Part shown: one piece after another, positions 17,663 through 26,675 of the stretch
Position numbering within the stretch: the stretch's first letter is position 1
Layout of the letters: the number at the start of each line of letters is the position of its first letter
DNA from: Betaproteobacteria bacterium
GTDB taxonomy: Bacteria > Pseudomonadota > Gammaproteobacteria > Burkholderiales > SG8-39
DNA length: 64,000 nucleotides
Assembly: GCA_016713125.1 (NCBI GenBank)
Contig: JADJPT010000006.1
Span: 128,019 to 192,018, forward strand
Direction of reading: 5' to 3'
The notes under the pieces: generated by a model
Seen by the model: only the letters and a program-made list of their open reading frames with translations
Told to the model about the DNA's origin: nothing
Database searches by the model: none
Position numbers and translations under genes: made by a program

Positions 17663-18679
17663 TCAGCTCGCCTTTGGTCTCCAGGCGTTCACCATCGCCA
17701 CCAGCGACAGCATCACCGGCACTTCCACCAGGACACCGACCACGGTTGCCAGCGCTGCGCCCGAATGCAAGCCGAACAGGGATATCGCCACAGCCACCGC
17801 CAGTTCGAAGAAGTTGGACGTGCCGATCAGGCAGGCCGGGCCGGCCACGTCGTGCGGCAACTTCAGCCTGCGGGCCGCCCACCAGGAGATGAAGAAGATG
17901 CCGTAAGTCTGCAGGATCAGCGGCACGGCGATCAGCCCGATCACACCGGGGCACGCCACGATGGTCTCGGCCTGGAACCCGAACAGCAGCACCACGGTCG
18001 CGATCAGTCCGACGACGGACCAGGGCTTGAGCCGTGCGACGAACGTGTTTATCGCGCCGCTGTCGCCGCCGCCGGCCAGCACCCTGCGCGTGGCCATTCC
18101 CGCCAGCAACGGAAGCACGACATACAGGACGGTGGAAAGCAGCAGCGTCTCCCAGGGCACCGACACGTCGGTCACGCCCAGCAGAAAGGCCGCGATCGGC
18201 GCGAAGGCCACCACCATGATCAGATCGTTCACCGACACCTGGACCAGCGTGTAATTGGCATCCCCCTTGACCAGCTGGCTCCAGACGAAAACCATCGCCG
18301 TGCAAGGCGCCACGCCGAGCAGGATCATGCCCGCGATGTACTCGTTCGCCGATTGCGGATCGACCCAGGGTGCGAACAGGTGCTTGAAGAACAGCACTCC
18401 GAGCGCCGCCATGGTGAAAGGCTTGACCAGCCAGTTCACCACCAGCGTCAGCACCAGACCCCGCGGCCGCTTACCCACATCCTTTACGGCAGACCAGTCG
18501 ATCTGGATCATCATCGGATAGATCATCACCCAGATGAGGGTGGCCACCACCAGGTTGACGTGGGCGATCTCCAGCGACGCGATCAGCTTGAATACGCCCG
18601 GCAGCACGAGGCCCAGCGCCACCCCTGCAGCAATGCCCAGCGCCACCCACACCGTCAGGAAACGTTCAAACAGCCCCAT
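17663..18679 (-). CDS. acr3: Arsenite efflux permease Acr3
   Basis: Inner-membrane arsenite (As(III)) exporter of the bile/arsenite/riboflavin transporter superfamily. The 338-residue product has ten predicted helices. The essential cysteine lies in MILLGVAPCTAMVFVWSQL near residue 125. SLEIAHVNLVVATLIWVMIY near residue 34 is a typical Acr3 stretch. It is third in arsR-arsC-acr3, 33 bases after arsC, and exports the product of ArsC. Confidence 0.95.
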   Translation of the reverse strand: MGLFERFLTVWVALGIAAGVALGLVLPGVFKLIASLEIAHVNLVVATLIWVMIYPMMIQIDWSAVKDVGKRPRGLVLTLVVNWLVKPFTMAALGVLFFKHLFAPWVDPQSANEYIAGMILLGVAPCTAMVFVWSQLVKGDANYTLVQVSVNDLIMVVAFAPIAAFLLGVTDVSVPWETLLLSTVLYVVLPLLAGMATRRVLAGGGDSGAINTFVARLKPWSVVGLIATVVLLFGFQAETIVACPGVIGLIAVPLILQTYGIFFISWWAARRLKLPHDVAGPACLIGTSNFFELAVAVAISLFGLHSGAALATVVGVLVEVPVMLSLVAMVNAWRPKAS

Positions 18680-18712
18680 GATTCACCCTCGTCACATGCA
18701 GACGGACCGGAC

Positions 18713-19225
18713 TCATTGCGCCGCATCCGCTGCACCGCTGCTGCCGATCTCCTTGAGCTTCGTCGACAGCGCCAGGCGGTCCAGCTTGTCCACCGGCAGG
18801 CTCATCAGCAGGTTGATGCGCGCGCTGAGCACGCTGAACGCGGCCACGAAGGCCTTGCGCTTGTCCTCGTCGCTGCCTTCCACGGCTGCCGGGTCCGGTA
18901 CGCCCCAGTGCGCGGTCATCGGCTGGCCGGGCCAGTACGGGCAGGTCTCGTTGGCCGCCGAATCGCAGACCGTGATCACGATGTCCATGTGCGGCGCGCC
19001 GGGGGCGGCAAACTCGTCCCAGCTCTTGCTGCGCACGCCCTCGGTCGGCACGCGGTTCTTCTGCAGCAATTCGAGCGCATAGGGGTTCACCTGGCCGCCG
19101 GGCCTGCTGCCCGCGCTCCAGGCGCGAAAGCGCCCTTTGCCCGCCATGTTCATGTAGGCCTCGGCCAGGATGGAGCGTGCCGAGTTACCGGTGCAGAGGA
19201 AAAGGACATTCATTGGGGCGTTCAT
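18713..19225 (-). CDS. arsC: Arsenate reductase, thioredoxin-coupled low-molecular-weight phosphatase type
   Basis: Reduces arsenate to arsenite in the cytoplasm. It has the P-loop CTGNSARS (Cys-X5-Arg) near residue 11 and the second cysteine pair in TVCDSAANETCPYWPG near residue 90. This places it in the thioredoxin-linked class, not the glutaredoxin-linked ArsC of E. coli. Up to 170 residues from an ATG that overlaps the arsR stop (ATGA, 19222-19225); an ATG 12 bases later also fits the family start MNVLFLC. Confidence 0.94.
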   Translation of the reverse strand: MNAPMNVLFLCTGNSARSILAEAYMNMAGKGRFRAWSAGSRPGGQVNPYALELLQKNRVPTEGVRSKSWDEFAAPGAPHMDIVITVCDSAANETCPYWPGQPMTAHWGVPDPAAVEGSDEDKRKAFVAAFSVLSARINLLMSLPVDKLDRLALSTKLKEIGSSGAADAAQ

Positions 19226-19572
19226 TGCGAAACTCTCCGACGGGATGGGGATTTGAGTACGACCGGCATCGCAACCGGCGCGCAGGGCTCGCCGCCGCAG
19301 CAGTTGTCGGTAAGGAAGCCGACCAGGCGGTTCATGCGCGCGAAGTCGGCCGAATACAGGATGTAGCGGCCTTCCGGCCGGGCCACCGCGAGGCCGGCGC
19401 GCGCGAGCTGCCCGACGTGGAACGAAAGCGTCGCCGGCGCCAGGCCCAGGCGCTCGGCGATCTGCCCGGCGGCCATGCCTCCGGGCCCGGCTTCGACCAG
19501 CATGCGGTAGATCGCCAGCCGCGTCGGCTGGGCCAGGGCGGCGAGCGCCAGGACTGCGTCTTTTGATTTCAT
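19222..19572 (-). CDS. arsR: ArsR-family arsenic-responsive repressor
   Basis: Winged-helix repressor that leaves DNA when As(III) binds. The 116-residue product has the recognition region LGLAPATLSFHVGQLARAGL near residues 43-62. A C-terminal cysteine cluster (DNCCGGEPC, near residue 90) is the probable arsenite site and differs from the CVC site of plasmid ArsR. It is first in the operon, and the palindrome just upstream is its likely operator. Confidence 0.93.
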   Translation of the reverse strand: MKSKDAVLALAALAQPTRLAIYRMLVEAGPGGMAAGQIAERLGLAPATLSFHVGQLARAGLAVARPEGRYILYSADFARMNRLVGFLTDNCCGGEPCAPVAMPVVLKSPSRRRVSQ

Positions 19573-19579
19573 ATTTCCA

Positions 19580-19594
19580 ATAATATCGAATTAT
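19580..19594 (-). promoter_or_regulatory. Probable ArsR operator/promoter region
   Basis: An AT-rich island in very GC-rich DNA. On the minus strand ATAAT-TCGAT-ATTAT is an inverted repeat with 5-bp arms, 8 bases before the arsR ATG. It overlaps a TATAAT hexamer at 19590-19595. A repressor bound here would block the promoter, as expected for autoregulated arsR. Confidence 0.55.
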
Positions 19595-19699
19595 ATTGAC
19601 AGCTGTGTGACAAGCCGCCGGCGGCCATGCGGTGATGGGCCGGCCTGCCGCACGTTCGCATCGACCGGATCAAATCCCTTTAGAATCGAATCGACCAAA

Positions 19700-19783
19700 A
19701 TGAAATCCGAACGCCTCCGTCTTCCGGTTGCCGTGATCGGCGCCGGCCCCGCAGGCCGGTCCGCCGCGGGCTGCTGCCGATGA
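19700..19783 (+). pseudogene. Remnant of a FAD/NAD(P)-binding flavoprotein (ArsO-like)
   Basis: ATG 19700 opens a 27-codon frame that reads LPVAVIGAGPAG, an N-terminal dinucleotide-binding motif, and then ends after RSAAGCCR. Its TGA overlaps the next ATG as ATGA. Flavoproteins beginning this way are often encoded beside arsR and an MFS gene. The simplest reading is an in-frame deletion that joined the first codons to the last few, keeping the translational coupling. The deletion is inferred, since the missing middle cannot be seen. Confidence 0.55.
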
Positions 19784-20972
19784 TCGCCGCGCCCGACGAC
19801 AAGGCGCAGCGCATGCGCGTGGTCCTCACGCTGGGGACCACCCAGACCCTTGCCTGGGCCTCCAGCTACTACCTGCCGGCCATCCTCGCCGTGCCGGTGG
19901 CCAGGACCTCGGCCTGTCGCCGGAGGTTTTCTTCGGCGCCTTCTCCGTCGCCCTGGTCATCTCGGCCCTGGTCGGCCCGGCGGTGGGTCGGCGCATCGAT
20001 CGCGTGGGCGGGCGCGGCGTGCTGTGCGCCTCCAACCTGGTGCTGGCCGCGGGCCTCGCCCTGCTCGCCGTCAGCCACTCGATCTGGGTGATGGGCGCCG
20101 CCTGGCTGCTGCTCGGCCTGGGCATGGGCATGGGCCTGTACGACGCGGCCTTCGCGGCGCTGGCGCGCATCTACGGCAGCGCGGCGCGCGGGCCGATCAC
20201 CGGCATCACCCTGCTGGCGGGTTTCGCCAGCACCCTGGGATGGCCGCTCACCGCCGCGGCCGAAGCCGCCTGGGGCTGGCGCAGCGCCTGCCTGATGTGG
20301 GCGCTGGTGCACCTCGCGCTGTGCCTGCCGCTGAACGCCTGGCTGCTGCCGCGCAGCGCGGCGCATCCGCCGATGCCGGCCACCGCCCCGGGCAAAGGCG
20401 CCGAGGCCCATGCCGAGGCGCAGCCCTGGGGCCTGATGGCCCTGCTGGCCTTCGTCTTCGCGGCGATCTGGTTCGTCACCGGCGCGATGGGCACGCATCT
20501 GCCGCGCCTGCTGCTCGAGACCGGCATCAGTCCGGCCCAGGCGGTGGCCTACGCCGCACTGGTCGGGCCCGCGCAGGTGGGCGCACGGCTGGCCGAATTC
20601 GCCCTCCAGAAGCACATGCATCCGGTGGTCTCGGCACGCATCGCCACCACCCTGCATCCGCTGGGCTACGGCGTGCTGCTCGCGTTCGGCGCGCCGGGCG
20701 CGGCGGCGTTCGCGCTGCTGCACGGCGCGGGCAACGGCATGGTCACCATCGTCAAGGGCACGCTGCCGCTCGCGCTGATGGGCCCCAGGGACTACGGCTA
20801 CCGCTCAGGGCTGATCGGCGCGCCGGCGCGCTTCACCCAGGCGCTCTCGCCGCTGCTGTTCGGTTTCCTGGTCACCCGCTACGGCGCAGGCGCGCTGATC
20901 TTCTCCTCGGCGCTGATGCTCACCGCCTTCGTCGGGCTGTGGTTCGTGGCGCGCACGCAGCATGGGCGATAA
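19780..20972 (+). CDS. MFS transporter linked to the arsenic locus (frameshifted)
   Basis: Major-facilitator membrane transporter of about 395 residues and twelve helices once one missing base near 19903-19905 is restored. Upstream the phase reads MRVVLTLGTTQTLAWASSYY. Downstream it continues through VGRRIDRVGGRGVLCASN, the MFS loop 2-3 motif. It is divergent from arsR and follows the flavoprotein remnant by ATGA overlap. Substrate unknown; an arsenical or oxidised arsenic species is a guess from context. Confidence 0.8.
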
Positions 20973-20979
20973 TTCGCCC

Positions 20980-22125
20980 ATGCCCGCCCCCCTGCCCCTC
21001 GCCGCCTTTCGCGTCATCGAGTTCTGCCAGATCGCCGCCGGACCGTTCGCCGGCATGCTGCTCGCCGACATGGGCGCCGACGTGATCAAGGTCGAAGCCC
21101 CGGCGGGCGACGGCATGCGCGGCTGGCCGCCGCTGTCGAACGGCTACTCCGAGAACTTCGCCGCGGTGAACCGCAACAAGCGCTCGGTGGTGCTCAACCT
21201 CAAGGACCCGGCCGACCTCGCGCGCGCGAAGGCGCTGTGCCTGTCGGCCGACGTGGTGCTGGAGAACTTCCGTCCCGGGGTGATGGAGCGCCTGGGTCTG
21301 GGTTACGCCGGCCTGGCCGCCGACAAACCCGCCCTGGTCTACTGCTCGGTTTCGGCCTACGGCCAGGAAGGCCCGCGCGCGCAGGAAGGCGGCTTCGACG
21401 TCTCGCTGCAGGCCGTGGGCGGGGTCATGAGCGTGACCGGCGAGCCCGGCGGCGCGCCGGTCAAGTGCGGCGTGCCGCTGACCGACTTCGGCGCCGGACT
21501 GTACGCCGCCTATGCCATCTCGGCCGCCCTGCACCAGGTGCGCGACAGCGGGCGCGGCATGCGCATCGACGTGCCCATGCTGGGCGCCACGCTGGCCATG
21601 GGCGCGCTGCAGACCAGCGAGTATTTCGGCAAGGGCGTCGATCCGCAGAAGCTCGGCTCCGCCCATCCGCGCAACGCGCCCTACCAGGCATTTCGCGCCA
21701 GGGACGATTACTTCGTGATGGCCGCCGGCAACGACGACCTGTACCGCCGCGCCTGCGAAGGCCTGGGTCGCCCCGACCTGTTCGCCGACCCGCGCTTCGC
21801 CAGCACCGCATTGCGCGCGCAGAACCAGGTCGCGCTGAAGGACCTGCTCGAACCCGAGTTCGCAAAGTACACGGCGGCCGAATGCCTGGCGATCATGCGC
21901 CGGCAGGGCGTGCCCTGCGCGCCGATCAATACTTACTCGCAGGCCCTGGCCGACCCGCAGGTCGCGCACTACGAATGGGTGCGGCCGCTGGAACTGCCGG
22001 GCGGCGCGCACACCAGCACCTTCGTGTCCCCGCTGCGCCTGGACGGGCAGACCGCCGGCGTGACACGCCGCCCGCCCGCGCTGGGCGAGCACACCGACGA
22101 AGTCTTCAAGGAGATCGACCCATGA
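20980..22125 (+). CDS. CaiB/BaiF (class III) CoA transferase
   Basis: Moves CoA between carboxylic acids through an aspartyl intermediate. ATG 20980 gives 381 residues; an ATG at 20962 overlaps the MFS gene end. The family start VIEFCQIAAGPFAGMLLADM is followed by GADVIKVEAP and NRNKRSVVLNLKDP, with the catalytic Asp probably in GVPLTDFGAGLYAA near residue 165. Its stop overlaps the thiol dioxygenase ATG (ATGA, 22122-22125). That pairing recalls the 3-sulfinopropionate CoA transferase of Advenella; the substrate is inferred only. Confidence 0.88.
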   Translation: MPAPLPLAAFRVIEFCQIAAGPFAGMLLADMGADVIKVEAPAGDGMRGWPPLSNGYSENFAAVNRNKRSVVLNLKDPADLARAKALCLSADVVLENFRPGVMERLGLGYAGLAADKPALVYCSVSAYGQEGPRAQEGGFDVSLQAVGGVMSVTGEPGGAPVKCGVPLTDFGAGLYAAYAISAALHQVRDSGRGMRIDVPMLGATLAMGALQTSEYFGKGVDPQKLGSAHPRNAPYQAFRARDDYFVMAAGNDDLYRRACEGLGRPDLFADPRFASTALRAQNQVALKDLLEPEFAKYTAAECLAIMRRQGVPCAPINTYSQALADPQVAHYEWVRPLELPGGAHTSTFVSPLRLDGQTAGVTRRPPALGEHTDEVFKEIDP

Positions 22126-22739
22126 GCGCAACGCCGCCGACCGGCAATATCGCCCGCTTCCGCAAGTACGTGCAGGACATGACGCGACTGGTGGAAAAGC
22201 ACGGCGCCGACGAACCGACCATGCTCGACGAAGGCGACAAGCTGCTCACCGCTCTGGTCAGCCACGACGACTGGCTGCCCGCGGCCTTCGCCGTGCCCTC
22301 CACCGAGGGTTATCGTCAGTACCTGCTGCACTGTGATCCGCTGGAGCGCTTCTCGGTGGTCAGCTTCGTCTGGGGCCCGGGCCAGCAGACGCCGGTGCAC
22401 GACCACACGGTGTGGGGCCTGGTCGGCATGATGCGCGGCGCCGAGACCTGCGAGGAGTACAACGGCGTGACCGTCGGCAAGCCCTTCAAGGCCAGCGGCA
22501 AGCACCGCATCGAACCCGGCCAGGTCGACCGCGTCTCGCCCACCGTGGGCGACATCCACGTGGTGGCCAACGCCTACACGGACCGCGCCTCGATCAGCAT
22601 CCACGTCTACGGCGCCAACATCGGCGCGGTGCGCCGCCACGTCTTCGACGCGGAGACCGGCGCGCCGCGCGAGTTCATTTCCGGCTATCACAATGCCGTG
22701 ATGCCCAACCTCTGGGATCGTTCGCAGGAAGGCGCATGA
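22122..22739 (+). CDS. Thiol dioxygenase of the cysteine dioxygenase family (3-mercaptopropionate dioxygenase-like)
   Basis: Non-haem iron cupin of 205 residues that should oxidise a small thiol to a sulfinate. The metal motif is TPVHDHTVWGLVG (two His) with the third His in VGDIHVVANAY. The stretch RFSVVSFVWGPGQQTPVHDH resembles bacterial 3-mercaptopropionate and mercaptosuccinate dioxygenases more than animal cysteine dioxygenase. ATGA overlaps tie it to the CoA transferase before and selO after. The exact thiol is not proven. Confidence 0.87.
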   Translation: MSATPPTGNIARFRKYVQDMTRLVEKHGADEPTMLDEGDKLLTALVSHDDWLPAAFAVPSTEGYRQYLLHCDPLERFSVVSFVWGPGQQTPVHDHTVWGLVGMMRGAETCEEYNGVTVGKPFKASGKHRIEPGQVDRVSPTVGDIHVVANAYTDRASISIHVYGANIGAVRRHVFDAETGAPREFISGYHNAVMPNLWDRSQEGA

Positions 22740-24201
22740 CCCTGGACGCGCTGCGCTGGGACAACAGCTATGCGCGCCTGCCTGCCGAATTCCACACCCG
22801 GCTGCAACCCACGCCGCTGCCGGCGCCCTACGCGATCGCCTTCAACCCTCAGGCCGCCGCGCTGATCGGCCTGGATCCTGCGCAAGCCGACGCGCCTGAA
22901 TTCATACAGGCCATCGCCGGCAACCGCGTGCCCGGCGGCGCCGAACCGCTCTCGGCCGTCTACGCCGGCCACCAGTTCGGCCACTTCGTGCCGCAGCTGG
23001 GCGACGGGCGCGCCATCCTGCTCGGCGAGATCCGCGGTCCGGACGAACGCCGCTGGGACCTGCAGCTCAAGGGCGCCGGGCTCACCCCCTACTCGCGCAT
23101 GGGCGACGGGCGTGCCGTGCTGCGTTCGACCATCCGCGAATACCTGTGCTCCGAGGCCATGCACGGTCTGGGCATCCCGAGCACCCGCGCGCTGGCCATC
23201 GTCGGCAGCGACGCGCCGGTGCGCCGCGAAACCATGGAGACCGCCGCGGTGCTCGCGCGCATGGCGCCCAGCCACGTGCGGTTCGGCTCCTTCGAGCTGT
23301 TCTACCACCGCCGGCAGTTCGCCCAGGTGCGCGCGCTGGCCGACTACGTGATCGACGAGCACTACCCGCAGCTGCGCGCCGCCGAGCGCCCGCACGCGGC
23401 GCTGCTCGCCGAGATCGTGCACCGCACCGCCGTGCTGCTCGCGCAATGGCAGGCGGTGGGCTTCTGCCACGGCGTGATGAACACCGACAACATGTCGGTG
23501 CTCGGGCTGACCATCGACTACGGCCCGTACGGCTTCCTAGACGGCTTCGACCGCAACCACGTCTGCAACCATTCCGACGAAAGCGGCCGATACGCATACG
23601 ACATGCAGCCGCGGATCGCGCACTGGAACCTGTACTGCCTGGGCCAGGCCATGCTGCCGCTGATGGAGATGGACGAGGCCGAGGCCGTGCTGCAGCGCTA
23701 CGAACCGCTGTTCCAGTCCGAATACGCCGCGCGCATGCGCGCCAAGCTCGGCCTGGCCACGGCACGGGAGGACGATGCCGCGCTGGTCACCGAACTGCTC
23801 GACCTGATGCACGCCAGCCGCACGGACTTCACCATCCTGTTTCGCAGCCTGTCCGGGTTCGACAGCGCCGAGGGCGCGCGCAACACCGGGCTGCGCGACC
23901 AGTTCACCGAACGCGAGCGCTTCGACGCCTGGGCGGTGCGCTACGCCGCGCGCCTGCGCGCGGAAGGCTCGCGGGACGCCGAACGCCGCGCGCGCATGGA
24001 TGCGGTCAACCCGCTCTACGTGCTGCGAAACTGGATGGCCGAAGAGGCCATCGAGGACGCCCGCGAACGCCGCGAATACGCGAAAATAGAGGACTTGCGC
24101 CGCCTGCTGTCGCGGCCCTTCGAGGACCAGCCCGGCAGCGAGCGCTACGCCGGGCTGCCGCCGGACTGGGCCACGCGCATTTCGGTAGCTGCTCTTCCTG
24201 A
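22736..24201 (+). CDS. selO: Protein adenylyltransferase SelO (YdiU/UPF0061), frameshift at 3' end
   Basis: Pseudokinase-fold enzyme that AMPylates proteins and is linked to redox stress. About 488 residues. SAVYAGHQFGHFVPQLGDGR near residue 75, WDLQLKGAGLTPYSRMGDGR near residue 105 and GVMNTDNMSVLGLTIDYGP near residue 245 are the family blocks. The frame is lost one base before the end. Restoring one base near 24187 gives the conserved terminus SCSS and TGA at 24199. It overlaps the dioxygenase gene by 4 bases. Confidence 0.93.
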
Positions 24202-24689
24202 ACATCACGCACCGCGGAATCGCCCACCGCATGGATCGAGACTCTCCGACAGACGCGCTGGTCACCGGAGGGGCCGCTGGCCGCCGGGCGTGCCGGCGCG
24301 CGGGGCGGGGCTGCGCTGCGGCGCGGCGCCGCGGGCGTGCCCGGCCGGCGGCTCGCGCGCCAGGCTGGTGTCGGGGAGCAGTGGGCAGGCCAGCGCTGAC
24401 TTCCAGGCGCGCGCAGACGCGCTGACGACCGAATCGCGCGCACTGGGCCCGGGCGCAAAACCGGCGGCCCGAGGAACGGCGCCCTGCGCCAAGGGGTCTG
24501 CAGGCGGCGGCCGGTCGGCAACACGGCCACCGTCACTGCGGGGACGCACCATCGGCGGGCCTGGAGGGGGCGGGTCCCGGCGACCGGCCTCGCCGACCTG
24601 GTCTGTTTCTCGCCTGTGGCGCGGTGACCCGGCGAGGCGGCCGCGCCGTCCAGGGACGCGCGTACCCTGGCAAGCTCCGCTGCTCCCCC
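24202..24689 (+). other. Gene-free GC-rich stretch
   Basis: About 490 bases after selO with no credible coding sequence. Open frames here are compositional (Arg/Gly/Ala/Pro repeats) and match no family on either strand. It probably contains decayed sequence joined to the Bug-receptor remnant that follows. No tRNA, insertion sequence ends or long repeats were seen. Confidence 0.5.
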
Positions 24690-25293
24690 CTCGCCTTCTG
24701 CGCCCGCGGCCTCTCCCAGACCTGGCCGAGCAACCGATCCGCTTCGTGGTGCCGTTCGCGTGGGCGCGGCGCACGCGGTGTTCGTCGAGAACAAGCCCGG
24801 CGGATGCAAGTCCGCGGCGGTCCACCCATCCTCGGCCACGTCGCACGCTGGCCTAAACCCCATGCTGAACAACCAGCCCTACGCGTGAACCGCGACTCGC
24901 GCGGTGACCCTGCTGGCCAGGTGCCGACGGCCCCGGACGTCCGCCGGGATTCCGGTTCGTCGCGCGGAGGCTCGGCTCGGCCGGCAAGCAGCGGGGCGGG
25001 TCTGAAGCTGGTCGGCGTTCCGTACCGGGGGGCTGCGGGGGGGCGCGGGCTGCCGGCGAGGCAAGCTGGCGCAGCGGTCGCGCAGGGGAAGGGTTTCGAG
25101 ACCGGTGGCCTGGCGGCCGGGCAGGTGCTGAAGCTGCGGAAGAAGCGCGAAGGCGCTGCGCTCGGCCTCGGGAGGCTCACCCCGACAAGCATTTCCGGCG
25201 GCGGCGGCGCAGGTTCACCCCTCATCGCCCAGGAGCAGAAGACCTGGAGCGACATCGTGCGGCGCGCCCGCATCACGGACCGGATTGACTGAC
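24690..25293 (+). pseudogene. Decayed Bug/TctC-family periplasmic receptor
   Basis: Pieces of a tripartite-tricarboxylate receptor can be read in different phases in the right order: EQPIRFVVPFA (mature N-terminus), VFVENKPGG (ligand loop), LNPMLNNQPY, GLKLVGVPYRGAA, and the C-terminal LIAQEQKTWSDIVRRA. Between them are many shifts and low-complexity changes, so no product is expected. It lies directly upstream of tcuA, where an intact receptor gene often occurs. Decay is far beyond a single sequencing error. Confidence 0.7.
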
Positions 25294-26675
25294 ATGACAG
25301 ACGTACTCGTGATCGGCGGCGGCAACGCCGCCCTGTGCGCGGCACTGATGGCGCGCGAAGCCGGCGCCAGCGTGCTGCTGCTCGAATCGGCCCCGCGCGA
25401 CTGGCGCGGCGGCAACTCCAGCCACACGCGCAACCTGCGCTGCATGCACGACGCGCCGCAGGACGTGCTGACCGAGGCCTATCCGGAGGAGGAGTACTGG
25501 CAGGACCTGTTCAAGGTCACCGGCGGCATCACCGACGAACACCTGGCGCGCATCTCGATCCGCGAATCCTCGGTGTGCCGCGACTGGATGCGCCGCCACG
25601 GCGTGCGCTTCCAGGGATCGCTGTCGGGCACGCTGCACCTGTCGCGCACCAACGCCTTCTTCCTCGGCGGCGGCAAGGCCCTGGTCAACGCCTACTACCG
25701 CAGCGCCGAGCGGCTGGGCGTGCAGATCCGCTACGAATCGCCGGTCGAGGCGCTGGAGATCCGCGACGGCCGCTTCGTCGCCGCGCTGTGCAAGGGCGAA
25801 CGCATCGAGGCGCGCGCCTGCGTGGTGGCCAGCGGCGGCTTCGAGTCCAACCTCGAATGGCTGCGCGAGGCCTGGGGCGAACGCAACGGCGAATGGCCGG
25901 CCGACAACTTCCTGATCCGCGGCACGCGCTTACAACCGCGGCGTGTTGCTGCGCGCCCTGCTCGACTCGGGCGCCGACCGCATCGGCGACCCCTCGCAAT
26001 GCCACGCGGTGGCCATCGACGCGCGCGCGCCCAAGTTCGACGGCGGCATCTGCACGCGCGTCGACAGCGTGTCGCTGGGCATCGTGGTCAACCGCGCCGG
26101 CCGAGCGCTTCTACGACGAGGGCGAGGACTTCTGGCCCAAGCGCTACGCGATCTGGGGCCGGCTGGTGGCGCAGCAGCCCGGCCAGGCGGCGTGGTCCAT
26201 CATCGATGCCAAGGCGCTCGGGCGCTTCATGCCGCCGGTGTTCCCCGGCGAGAAGTCCGACAGCATCGAGGGACTGGCCGTCCAGCTCGGCCTCGACCCG
26301 GAGAAACTCGCCGCAACCGTGCGCGCCTTCAACGCCGCCTGCCGGCCCGGCACCTTCGACCACGCCGTGCTCGACGACTGCCGCACCGAGGGCCTCACGC
26401 CGCAGAAGAGCCACTGGGCGCGCCCCATCGTGCGCGCGCCCTTCTACGCCTATCCGGTGCGCCCGGGCATCACCTTCACCTACCTGGGTGTCAGGGTGAG
26501 CGATCGCGCGCGCATCCTGTACCAGGGCAAACCCAGCGCGAACCTGTTTGCGGCCGGCGAAGTGATGGCCGGCAACGTGCTCGGCAAGGGCTACCTGGCC
26601 GGAATCGGCATGACCATCGGCACCGCCTTCGGGCGCATCGCCGGAACGGAGGCTGCGCATGCCGCCCTTGGCTGA
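25294..26675 (+). CDS. tcuA: FAD-dependent tricarballylate dehydrogenase TcuA-like (two frameshifts)
   Basis: Flavoprotein of the fumarate reductase/succinate dehydrogenase family that oxidises tricarballylate to cis-aconitate in known TcuA. It starts MTDVLVIGGGNAALCAALMA (FAD motif), then NSSHTRNLRCMH; the C-terminal block is AAGEVMAGNVLGKGYLAGIG. Two extra bases, near 25930 (TT) and near 26100 (GGCC), shift the phase; removing them gives about 459 residues. It overlaps tcuB by 17 bases. The shifts may be errors or decay, given the damaged neighbours. Confidence 0.85.

Noticed and set aside
24199..24201. SelO ending with selenocysteine at TGA
   Set aside because: The conserved position is encoded as TGC (Cys) and the TGA is the natural terminator; no SECIS-like element was seen.
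24202..25293. A new 222-residue protein ending at 25292
   Set aside because: The frame is a mosaic of Bug-receptor fragments from different phases plus low-complexity Arg/Gly stretches.
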